Of a DNA stretch of 64,000 bases, positions 7,612-15,361 are shown piece after piece. The DNA comes from Ruegeria sp. HKCCA6707. Lineage in GTDB: Bacteria; Pseudomonadota; Alphaproteobacteria; Rhodobacterales; Rhodobacteraceae. Within the stretch, counting starts at the first letter, position 1; every line of letters starts with the position of its first letter. Made by a program: the position numbers and the translations under genes. The stretch lies in the NCBI RefSeq assembly GCF_013033515.1, contig NZ_WQEG01000007.1, forward strand, positions 62,001-126,000, given 5' to 3'. The notes under the pieces are model-generated. The model was not told where the DNA came from. It made no database searches and saw only the letters and a program-made list of their open reading frames with translations.

Positions 7612-9859
7612 CCTGCTTCAGCGCCGCCAGAATACGCGGCGGTGACATGGGCAGCTGGCGCATCCGTACACCCGCTGCGTGCGATACCGCGTTGGCGATG
7701 GCCGCCAAGGGTGGCACGATCCCGGTTTCTCCGACACCGCGCACTCCGTAAGGGTGGCCAGGGTTCGGGACCTCGACAATCACCGTATCGATCATCGGAA
7801 GGTCACTGGCGACAGGGATGCGGTAGTCCAGGAAGATCGAGTTCTGCAGGCGACCATCGTCGCCGTAGATATACTCTTCGTTCAGCGCCCAGCCGATACC
7901 TTGCGCAGCGCCCCCCTGATACTGGCCTTCCACATAAGCCGGGTGGATCGCCTTGCCCGCATCCTGGATAACGGTATAGCGAGACACGCTGGTTTTACCG
8001 GTCTCGGGGTCAACCTCGGCGTCAACGATATGAATGCCAAAGGATACGCCTGCGCCCTCGGGTGTCGCCTCGAAATGGCCCGAGATTGGACCGCCCGTCG
8101 AACCCATGTTGGCCGTGATCTCGGCCAGTGGCAAAGGATCGAAATCGCCCGCATTGGGGCCCGACGGAACCGCGCAGCCGTTTTCCCATTTGACTGCATC
8201 TACCGGGATGCCCCACTTGGCCGCTGCCCGTTCGCACAGTTTTTCGACCGCATGTTTTGCTGCCTTGATGGTCGCCAGACCCGACGCGTAAGTCACGCGT
8301 GAGCCGTGGCTGACATCATTGTATCCGAGCGTGGCGGTATCCGCGATGGTCACCCGGATATTCTCGTAAGGGATGCCCAGAACCTCGGCTGCCATCAGCG
8401 CCATCGACGCGCGTGATCCGCCGATATCGGGCGTGCCCACCATGACCTGAGCCGAACCATCCTCGGACAAGGCCAGCGACACACTGGTTTCGCCGCCATG
8501 GTTGAACCAGAACCCGCAAGAAATCCCGCGTCCCTGCCCCGGCTTCAGCGGCGCCGAGTAATGCTGATGCGCCTTCGCGGCCTCTAATGATTCAACCAGA
8601 CCGATCTGTTCATAGGTCGGGCCATAGCTGGCCTTGGTGCCCTCATGGGCTGCGTTTTTCAGGCGGACATCGATGGGATCAAGATCCAGTTTCTTGCACA
8701 GCTCGTCGATCACCGATTCAACAGCAAAAGCCCCCATAGGCGCGCCCGGGGCGCGATAAGCCGCCTGTTTCGGGCGGTTGGCCATCACGTCATAGCCGAC
8801 CTGACGCACATTGGTCAGGTTATAAGGTGCAAAAGCACACATGGCGGTCATGTCACCCGGAGCGCCCGGGAACGCACCGCCTTGCAGACGAAAAATGCCT
8901 TCTGCCGCTGTGATTGTACCATCCTTTTTCATACCGATCTTGACGTCCATCGACGCCGAGGCCGTTGGCCCCGTAGCGCGGAACACTTCGGACCGGGACA
9001 TCACGATCTTGACCGGACGATTGGCCTTGCGGCTCAGCGCCAGAGCGACAGGTTCGATGAATACGGTTGTCTTGCCACCAAACCCACCGCCAATTTCCGA
9101 AGCGGTCACCCGAAGTTGCGAAGTCTCGATCCCCAACAGCGCGGCACAGGTCTTTTGCGCGATCCAATGGCCCTGAGTGGTACACCACAACTCACCTTTG
9201 CCATCCGCACCCAACTGCCCCAGACAGGCGTGTGGCTCGATATAGCCCTGATGGGTCGCCTCGGTCACAAAACTGTCTTCGATGACCAGATCCGCCTCGG
9301 CAAACCCGGCCTCGACATCTCCGTGCCCGCTTTCGTGATAGCGCACAACGTTTGGGTGCACCCCTTCTGGAACCGAATAATCCGCGGCGCCTTCGCGGAT
9401 CACCGGCGCGTCGGGGGCCATGGCTTTGTCCACATCAGTGACATGAGGCAGCACCTCATATTCCACCTCGATCAGCTTTACCGCATCGCGTGCAGCCAAA
9501 GCCGACGTGGCCGCAATGGCAGCAACCGCGTGCCCGTCATACAGTGCCTTTTCCCCGGCCATGACGTTTTCCAGCACGTTCCAGAATTCGCCTTCCAGCC
9601 CGGGCTTGAAGGGAACCTCGGCGAAATCGGCACGGGTGACGACAGCTTTGACGTACTTATGTGCCTCGGCCTTCGATGTATCGATGCGGACGATCCGCGC
9701 ATGTGCGTGGGGCGAGCGCAGAATGGCGCCGTGCAGCATACCAGGGGCCGACATATCAGCACCGAACTTGGCACGGCCTGTCACTTTGTCCAGACCATCG
9801 GGGCGGTCAGGGCGCGTACCAACAAAGGTGAAACCAGATTTGCGATCGTCAAGTGCCAT
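7604..9859 (-). CDS. Molybdenum hydroxylase large (Moco) subunit
   Basis: A 751-residue xanthine oxidase-family large subunit. It has the N-terminal alpha/beta hammerhead (DGLDKVTGRAKFGADM near 20-35), the Moco loop GGGFGGK near residue 265, QAAYRAPGAPMGAFAVES near 378 and the C-terminal GVRGVGETGIVPPLAAIANAV near 715 with the likely catalytic Glu in GETG. The CO-dehydrogenase loop AYxCSFR is absent (AYRAPGA instead), so this is not a form I CoxL. The start overlaps the stop of the 2Fe-2S gene as TAATG. Substrate unknown: an aldehyde, a purine or an N-heterocycle are all possible for this family. Confidence 0.88.
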   Translation of the reverse strand: MALDDRKSGFTFVGTRPDRPDGLDKVTGRAKFGADMSAPGMLHGAILRSPHAHARIVRIDTSKAEAHKYVKAVVTRADFAEVPFKPGLEGEFWNVLENVMAGEKALYDGHAVAAIAATSALAARDAVKLIEVEYEVLPHVTDVDKAMAPDAPVIREGAADYSVPEGVHPNVVRYHESGHGDVEAGFAEADLVIEDSFVTEATHQGYIEPHACLGQLGADGKGELWCTTQGHWIAQKTCAALLGIETSQLRVTASEIGGGFGGKTTVFIEPVALALSRKANRPVKIVMSRSEVFRATGPTASASMDVKIGMKKDGTITAAEGIFRLQGGAFPGAPGDMTAMCAFAPYNLTNVRQVGYDVMANRPKQAAYRAPGAPMGAFAVESVIDELCKKLDLDPIDVRLKNAAHEGTKASYGPTYEQIGLVESLEAAKAHQHYSAPLKPGQGRGISCGFWFNHGGETSVSLALSEDGSAQVMVGTPDIGGSRASMALMAAEVLGIPYENIRVTIADTATLGYNDVSHGSRVTYASGLATIKAAKHAVEKLCERAAAKWGIPVDAVKWENGCAVPSGPNAGDFDPLPLAEITANMGSTGGPISGHFEATPEGAGVSFGIHIVDAEVDPETGKTSVSRYTVIQDAGKAIHPAYVEGQYQGGAAQGIGWALNEEYIYGDDGRLQNSIFLDYRIPVASDLPMIDTVIVEVPNPGHPYGVRGVGETGIVPPLAAIANAVSHAAGVRMRQLPMSPPRILAALKQDG

Positions 9860-10338
9860 TACGATGCCTCCCGCAGGTCAGCTGCCGTGTCCATCACGGC
9901 GCGAATGATCTTGTCATAGCCGGTGCAGCGGCAGAGATTGCCTGCCAGCCAATACCGGGTTTCTTCTTCGGTCGGGTTGGGGTTCTTTTCCAGCAGTGAC
10001 TTGGCTGCCACCAGAATGCCCGGCGTGCAGATACCGCATTGCAGGGCGGCATATTCGATCATCTTCTTTTGCAACGGGTGCAAAACATCACCATCCGCAA
10101 TGCCTTCGACCGTTTCGATCTGCTTGCCCTCAGCCTCGACCCCCAGCATCAGGCATGAACACACCAGACGCCCATCAACGGTGACCGAGCACGCGCCGCA
10201 ATCGCCCGTGCCGCAGCCTTCTTTGGCGCCGGTCAGGTTCAGCTTGTCGCGCAGGCAGTCCAACAGGGTTTCGCGGGGATCACACAGGAACTCGACCTCG
10301 TCGCCATTGACCTGAGTTGTTACGTGAAACTTGCTCAT
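9859..10338 (-). CDS. Molybdenum hydroxylase [2Fe-2S] subunit
   Basis: A 159-residue iron-sulfur subunit with the two standard clusters. The plant-type ferredoxin cluster uses GCGTGDCGACSV near residues 42-53 plus the following CSC, and the C-terminal helical cluster uses QCGICTPG near 99-106 and NLCRCTGYD near 133-141. It passes electrons from the Moco subunit to the FAD subunit. It overlaps both neighbours (4 bases with the FAD-subunit gene, 1 base with the large-subunit gene), as expected for a tightly coupled coxMSL-type operon. Confidence 0.92.
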   Translation of the reverse strand: MSKFHVTTQVNGDEVEFLCDPRETLLDCLRDKLNLTGAKEGCGTGDCGACSVTVDGRLVCSCLMLGVEAEGKQIETVEGIADGDVLHPLQKKMIEYAALQCGICTPGILVAAKSLLEKNPNPTEEETRYWLAGNLCRCTGYDKIIRAVMDTAADLREAS

Positions 10339-11201
10339 GCTTTTTCTCCCTTCGCGCGGGCATAGGCGATTTTCGCCGCGCGTTTGGCCAAAACTCCGGC
10401 GACCTCGGTGCGGAACGCGATGGTGCCGCGCTTGTCGTCAATCGGGTTGCAGGCCGCCGAGGCCGCCTCTGCCAGCGCCTCCAGAGCGGTGTCATCGAGC
10501 GTGCTGCCGATAATCGCCTTGGCGCAGTCTTCCACCAAAAGAACGGTTGGGGCCACGGCCCCCAGACAGACCCGCGCTTCGGTGATCGTGTCGCCGTCAA
10601 GGCGCAGGTTCACGCCCACACCCACAACGGCAATGTCCATTTCGGTGCGAGGAATGAACCGCAGATAGGCGTCGCCTCCGTTTTCGCCACGCGCCGGGAT
10701 ATGCACGGCGGACACCACCTCACCCTTGGCCAGGCTGGTTTTGCCCGGTCCGGTGGGGATGTCCTCGACAGCCACGGTGCGCGCACCATCCGGGCCGGTC
10801 ACAGTCAGCGTCACACCTGCCGCAACCATCGCCGGGACCGAATCCGCAGCGGGCGAGCCGTTACACAGATTGCCGGTCAGCGTCGCGCGTCCTTGCACCT
10901 GGGTCGATCCGATCAGATCCATCGCCTCGACCACACCGGGCCAGTCCTGCCCCAAGGTGGTGTGTTCGCTCATCTCGGCGCCCGTTACAGCAACGCCAAG
11001 GGTCCAACTGCCATCCGCATTCTGCTCGATGTTGCTGACACCCTCGATTTTCTTGATGTCGATCAGCGTATCCGGCGTCACCAGGTCCGAGCGCAGCTGC
11101 ACCAACACATCGGTGCCACCCGCTAAAAACCGGGTCGTGCCCGTCGCGTTGGCAGCCAGCGCCGAAGCCTCGGCAAAACTGGCGGGACTGTGATAATCCA
11201 T
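10335..11201 (-). CDS. Molybdenum hydroxylase FAD-binding subunit
   Basis: A 288-residue medium subunit of the CoxM/CutM type. FAD motifs are FLAGGTDVLVQLRSD near residues 27-41 and TLTGNLCNGSPAADSVPAMVA near 106-126. The start is set at the ATG at 11201, behind GAGGTAATTTC, because homologues begin MxYHxPxSFxEA as here; the 48 upstream codons of the open frame have no counterpart. First gene of the order FAD, 2Fe-2S, Moco, MoaD-like. The LysR gene just upstream ends 150 bases away on the same strand. Confidence 0.9.
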   Translation of the reverse strand: MDYHSPASFAEASALAANATGTTRFLAGGTDVLVQLRSDLVTPDTLIDIKKIEGVSNIEQNADGSWTLGVAVTGAEMSEHTTLGQDWPGVVEAMDLIGSTQVQGRATLTGNLCNGSPAADSVPAMVAAGVTLTVTGPDGARTVAVEDIPTGPGKTSLAKGEVVSAVHIPARGENGGDAYLRFIPRTEMDIAVVGVGVNLRLDGDTITEARVCLGAVAPTVLLVEDCAKAIIGSTLDDTALEALAEAASAACNPIDDKRGTIAFRTEVAGVLAKRAAKIAYARAKGEKA

Positions 11202-11351
11202 GAAATTACCTCGTACCTGTTTATCAGGGAGAACTGGGTTCAGCGGGGACGTTAATTCAGGCCTCGCCCGCCGTCCATGGGGGGAATGGCAAAAATTCAC
11301 CCCTCTGTTTCTGGGCGCGGTCCGCGTCTCTTTCGTTTGGATCACACCCGT

Positions 11352-12203
11352 TCAGATTTGATCAAACAGCCACTGTCGCATCAAATCCACAAGTTTGGGT
11401 TGCCGTGGCTTTTCCGGGGCCACTATGTAAAAGCCCGGATCACTGATCAGCGCCTGCCCCAACGCTTTGACCAACCGTCCCGATGCCAGGTCTGAGGCAA
11501 CCAGAGCTTCATTGGCAAGGGCCACACCCTGACCTGCAACCGCTGCGTCAATGGCCAGGCTGGTCTGATTGAAATTCATCATCCGCGACTTACCCTGAAC
11601 GCCCACACGCTCCAGGTACAATGGCCACAAACCATGCGCGTCGTTCAGCAGGACATGCTGCAATAGATCAGACGGCTGTAATACCTGCTTAGCCAATTCT
11701 GGTGCACAGACGGCGATCAGATCAGTTGAGAACAAAGGATCGGCGCGCAGGCCTGGTGCCTTTTGTGGGTGACCGTGGCGGACGGCGATATCAACGCCGT
11801 CGCTGTCAAACACAGCCAGTTTTTCCTTGGCGTCGACCTTCACCTGTATATCGGGATGTTTGGCCGTAAAATCAGACAACCGGGGCACCAACCATTTCGA
11901 GGCAAAGCTGGGCGTGACCGAGATGGTGACCTCATGCTGGTCCGAAATCTCTTCCACGGCGCTTTCGATCAGCCGAAACGCGCGTTTAAGCGGTGCATGA
12001 AACCTGCGCCCGTCCTCGGTCAGACGCAGACCACGTGGCATCCGGTCGAACAGGGGCACACCCAGCCGCGCCTCAAGCCCGCGTACTTGCTGCGCAACTG
12101 CGCCTTGAGTGACGCCTAGGTCTTCCGCCGCAAGGCGAAAGTTCAAATGTCTGGCCGCAGCTTCAAAAGCGCGAAGCGCGTTGAGAGGAGGCAAAGCTCG
12201 CAT
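11352..12203 (-). CDS. LysR-family regulator, GcvA-like
   Basis: A 283-residue LysR transcriptional regulator. The N-terminal winged helix-turn-helix runs over residues 1-62 (LPPLNALRAFEAAARHLNF, then GVTQGAVAQQVRGLEARLG), and the effector-binding domain follows (VTISVTPSFASKWLVPRLSDF near 90). I chose the ATG at 12203, which gives the standard GcvA-type N-terminus; an upstream TTG at 12257 would add 18 unconserved residues. It is divergent from the SDR gene and lies upstream of the molybdenum hydroxylase operon, so either could be its target. A short dyad lies just before its start. Confidence 0.88.
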   Translation of the reverse strand: MRALPPLNALRAFEAAARHLNFRLAAEDLGVTQGAVAQQVRGLEARLGVPLFDRMPRGLRLTEDGRRFHAPLKRAFRLIESAVEEISDQHEVTISVTPSFASKWLVPRLSDFTAKHPDIQVKVDAKEKLAVFDSDGVDIAVRHGHPQKAPGLRADPLFSTDLIAVCAPELAKQVLQPSDLLQHVLLNDAHGLWPLYLERVGVQGKSRMMNFNQTSLAIDAAVAGQGVALANEALVASDLASGRLVKALGQALISDPGFYIVAPEKPRQPKLVDLMRQWLFDQI

Positions 12204-12214
12204 AAACACACACT

Positions 12215-12227
12215 GTAGATTTTCTAC
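12215..12227. promoter_or_regulatory. Candidate LysR operator dyad
   Basis: GTAGA-TTT-TCTAC is a perfect 5-bp dyad with a 3-base centre, 12 bases before the LysR start codon, in the gap between the divergent LysR and SDR genes. LysR proteins often bind such dyads and repress themselves. The assignment rests only on symmetry and position. Confidence 0.35.
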
Positions 12228-12306
12228 TGGCTTAGAGCAGAAGAACTGATTGGTCAAATGCGCGCTGCATTCCCAAACTCAGGGTAGGCAAGACATGGAG
12301 TTTGAA

Positions 12307-13011
12307 ATGACCGACAAAATAGCCCTGGTTACAGCCGGTGGAAGCGGAATGGGCGCGGATGCAGCCCGGCGTCTGGCCGCCGACGGTTTCCAAATTGGCA
12401 TTCTGTCCTCGTCAGGAAAAGGCGAGGCGCTGGCCCGCGAATTGGGCGGTGTGGGTGTTACAGCGTCCAACCAGTCCACTGACGATCTACAGCGTCTGGT
12501 AGACGCCGCAATGGCACATTGGGGGCGGGTGGATGTACTGGTCAACTCGGCCGGGCACGGCCCCCGGGCCCCGGTTCTGGAACTGACTGATGAAGACTGG
12601 CACACCGGTACGGATGTCTATTTCATGAACGCAGTCCGCCCGACCCGTCTGGTGACGCCAATCATGCGAGCCCAGGGTGGCGGATCGATCATCAATATCT
12701 CGACCTTTGCGGCATTTGAACCTGACCCGGTTTTCCCAACGTCTGGCGTGTTTCGCGCAGGGCTTGCTGCCTTCACCAAGTTGTTTTCCGATCAATACGC
12801 CGCCGACAACATCCGCATGAACAACGTGCTGCCAGGTTTTATCGACAGCCTGCCCGAGAAAGAAGAATTCCGCGCTCGTATCCCGATGGGCCGCTATGGG
12901 CGCAGCTATGACGAGATCGCGTCGGTCGTCGCAATGCTGGCCTCCGAAGGCGGCGGGTATATTACCGGGCAAAACATTCGGGTCGACGGCGGCATCACCC
13001 GCTCGGTCTGA
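12307..13011 (+). CDS. Atypical short-chain dehydrogenase/reductase (SDR)
   Basis: A 234-residue Rossmann-fold SDR. The cofactor loop is TAGGSGMG near residues 9-16 and the NSAG motif lies near 85. The C-terminal GGGYITGQNIRVDGG is typical of the classical family. The active site is not: where YxxxK is expected, after NIST and 13 residues on, the sequence reads SGVFR, giving Ser and Arg. The ATG at 12307 is preferred because GGAG lies 6 bases before it; ATG 12295 is the alternative. The divergent LysR gene is the likely regulator. It may be a binding protein or use a different mechanism; the substrate is unknown. Confidence 0.85.
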   Translation: MTDKIALVTAGGSGMGADAARRLAADGFQIGILSSSGKGEALARELGGVGVTASNQSTDDLQRLVDAAMAHWGRVDVLVNSAGHGPRAPVLELTDEDWHTGTDVYFMNAVRPTRLVTPIMRAQGGGSIINISTFAAFEPDPVFPTSGVFRAGLAAFTKLFSDQYAADNIRMNNVLPGFIDSLPEKEEFRARIPMGRYGRSYDEIASVVAMLASEGGGYITGQNIRVDGGITRSV

Positions 13012-13013
13012 GC

Positions 13014-14285
13014 TCAGAACCGCGCTTTTACTAAATGCGTCAGCGCCGCGCCGGTTTCGAAATAGGCGCGGCGCAGGCCGGCCCAGCGCTCGGTATGCTT
13101 TGCCACCGCAGGTACAGGCAACAGCGCGGGGTCATCGCGCAGAAGGCTCTGCGCCGCCAAACGGCCAAACACAGTCCCGGGCCCGATGCCGCGCCCGGAA
13201 TAGCCGTGGATCGCAAGGGCGTTTGGCCCAAGCTGCGTGATTTTGGGCAGATGATCGGACGTCATCGCAATGCGCCCGTGCCAGCCTTGCTGAAAGGGCT
13301 GATCCGCCAGTTGCGGGAACAGGTCAGCCATTTTGCGCCTGATCCAAGCCTTGTGCGATGCGCTGCCTGCATGGCCCAAATCGCCCATAGCCCCCAGAAT
13401 GAAACGCCCTTCCTGATCCATTCGAAAGGACGTCATGATCAGGCCTGTATCCCAACAGCCCTCTTGGCCCGGCAAGATGCTGGCCCGCAAATTGTCAGAC
13501 AACGGCGCCGTCGCGTATTGGAAATAGTAGACCGGCACATAGGCTGGCGCGGTCTTGTGCAGGTCCTGATGATAGGCGTTGGTGGCCTGGATCATTGACT
13601 TCGCGCGCACTGCTCCCTGCGGCGTTTTCAGAACCCAGCTGTCACGGTCTCGTTCCAAGGATTGAACCGGGCTGTGCGCAAAGATATACGCCCCTGCCGC
13701 TTTGGCCGTCCGCGCCAGTCCGCGCACATAGCTGAGCGGCTGGATAGTACCCGCACGCGGATCAAATAGCGCGCCGTGGAATGCGGCGCTGCCGGTGCGA
13801 TGGGCGGTCTGATCAGGTAACAGAAGTTCAACCGGTGCGCCCGTGGCGCTGAGTTGCGCGTGACGCGTCTGCAGATCACGAAAACCAGCCACTGAGTGCG
13901 CGCAATGCAGCGTGCCCTTGCGCTCGGGCTCGCAATCGATCTCATGGGTGTCGATCAAGTCAAACACCTCGGCTGGCGCGGCGGCCAGCAGGTCGATCAG
14001 GCGGTCTCCTGCATCCTCGCCCAAATGCGCGCGGATCTCGTCCGGCGGCACCCAAAGGCCCGCATTGGCCAGCCCGACATTGCGGCCCGAGCCGCCATGG
14101 CCAACCTCCTGCGCCTCAAGCAAACAGACCGATGCCCCCGCCTGCGCCGCTGTCAAAGCGGCAGAACAGCCGGTATAGCCTGCGCCAATGATCGCCAGAT
14201 CAACGGTCAGGTCGCGGGTCAGAGGCGGCGTGTCCACATCTTCGCGGCAGGTGTGCTGCCAAAAGGACTGTTCGTGGTCGCTCAC
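13014..14285 (-). CDS. FAD-dependent oxidoreductase, DAO family
   Basis: A 423-residue flavoprotein of the D-amino-acid-oxidase/PuuB fold. The dinucleotide motif is DLAIIGAGYTGCSAAL near residues 30-45, followed by the GHGGSGRNVGLANAGLW region near 62-78 that contacts FAD, and a C-terminal FAD-closing motif AIHGYSGRGIGPGTVFGRL near 355. The start is a GTG at 14285 with AAGGAGG 6 bases before it. Such enzymes oxidise secondary or primary amines and amino acids, often gamma-glutamyl-polyamines or N-methyl compounds. It lies 41 bases after the FabD-like gene on the same strand, so it probably belongs to the E1/acyltransferase operon. The substrate is unknown. Confidence 0.85.
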   Translation of the reverse strand: MSDHEQSFWQHTCREDVDTPPLTRDLTVDLAIIGAGYTGCSAALTAAQAGASVCLLEAQEVGHGGSGRNVGLANAGLWVPPDEIRAHLGEDAGDRLIDLLAAAPAEVFDLIDTHEIDCEPERKGTLHCAHSVAGFRDLQTRHAQLSATGAPVELLLPDQTAHRTGSAAFHGALFDPRAGTIQPLSYVRGLARTAKAAGAYIFAHSPVQSLERDRDSWVLKTPQGAVRAKSMIQATNAYHQDLHKTAPAYVPVYYFQYATAPLSDNLRASILPGQEGCWDTGLIMTSFRMDQEGRFILGAMGDLGHAGSASHKAWIRRKMADLFPQLADQPFQQGWHGRIAMTSDHLPKITQLGPNALAIHGYSGRGIGPGTVFGRLAAQSLLRDDPALLPVPAVAKHTERWAGLRRAYFETGAALTHLVKARF

Positions 14286-14326
14286 TTACGCCTCCTTGCG
14301 GTGTCCGGGCCCAGTAAAACGCAGGA

Positions 14327-15361
14327 TCAGCCGGTTGCAAGAGCGCGCTGGTCCGCGCGACCCATGGCGATCAGGAACGGATTCGCCTGTTGTTGCGCCT
14401 GAAACGTCGTCTTGTCGCTCATACCGCGCCAGTTCGCCAGAACCAGAGACTGCGCCACCGCCCCGCTCAGGGTCGCACCCGGGCCAGTGACGATGAAAAG
14501 ATCAGGGGCAAACTCGCGCGCGGCGGTCTGGATTGCACACGTGAAATCATAAGCTTCGGTGACCTGATGACCCAGAGTGTATTCCCAAAGCGCCCGTGTC
14601 TCGACAGCGCCCGGCCACCAGATCTTGCCGCGTCCGTCGATCAGCGGTCGATCTGGCTGATGGAACATGCTCGCCGGTAACTGCGCGCGCCCTTCCGCCG
14701 CAACCGGAGCCTGCAATGTCGTGTGGAACGCCGCATGGTTCGCCAGCCGCAGGGGAAACCGATCCTGCACTTTAGGCTGAGAGGCCTCAAACGCCGCAAG
14801 GCCCTCGGCGTTACCCGCAAGCACCAGCATTCCACCCAGGTCGATGGACAGCGCCAGAACATGACCTTCGATCTGGTTGATTCGTTCCACCTCTGCCAGC
14901 AACTCGGCCTTGCGTAGGGGGTTATCGGCCCAGCTTTCATCCGTGAAGGGATAGACCAATTGACCGCCGATCAAATGATCTTGCATCAAACTGCCCATCG
15001 TATTGACGACACGGAACCCGTCTTCGGGCGACACCGCACCTGCCGCTGCCAGAGCGATATACCAGCCCATAGAGTTTCCGGTGACAGCGACCACTTCGAG
15101 ATCGTCCGCCAGTGCCTGCGCATCGGCCAGAGAGGCCGCATAGATCAGGGGCGAGGCCACATCGCCGCGTGAATATGTGCTAACCGCATATCGATCCGCG
15201 CTGTCCAGAGCGGTCACGGGCTGCTGGCCATTCTCGGCACGAATGACGTCAAAGCTTTGGAACATCCGCATCCGGTCAGCGTGATGCCGGTGCAGATAGC
15301 CCAATTCCGGCTTGTTATAGGTGCCCCTGCCGGGGCAGATCACAACGGCGGTTCGGGTCAT
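14327..15361 (-). CDS. FabD-like malonyl/acyl transferase homologue
   Basis: A 344-residue protein of the malonyl-CoA:ACP transacylase fold. The N-terminus VVICPGRGTYNK replaces the usual FPGQGSQ, the nucleophile elbow is GNSMGWY near residues 95-101 (Ser as nucleophile), and the catalytic histidine is probably in ANHAAFHT near 208-215. It overlaps the stop of the E1 fusion gene by 4 bases, so the two are translated together. It is clearly divergent from housekeeping FabD, and no ACP or ketosynthase gene lies nearby. An acyl transfer linked to the product of the E1 enzyme is an inference from the coupling. Confidence 0.75.
   Translation of the reverse strand: MTRTAVVICPGRGTYNKPELGYLHRHHADRMRMFQSFDVIRAENGQQPVTALDSADRYAVSTYSRGDVASPLIYAASLADAQALADDLEVVAVTGNSMGWYIALAAAGAVSPEDGFRVVNTMGSLMQDHLIGGQLVYPFTDESWADNPLRKAELLAEVERINQIEGHVLALSIDLGGMLVLAGNAEGLAAFEASQPKVQDRFPLRLANHAAFHTTLQAPVAAEGRAQLPASMFHQPDRPLIDGRGKIWWPGAVETRALWEYTLGHQVTEAYDFTCAIQTAAREFAPDLFIVTGPGATLSGAVAQSLVLANWRGMSDKTTFQAQQQANPFLIAMGRADQRALATG

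Noticed and set aside
7604..9859. CO dehydrogenase large subunit (CoxL)
   Set aside because: The diagnostic AYxCSFR loop is absent; AYRAPGA stands in its place, so only a general molybdenum hydroxylase is claimed.
10317..11126. Plus-strand open frame of 269 codons
   Set aside because: Antisense to the FAD subunit gene; composition and lack of a start site mark it as a shadow.
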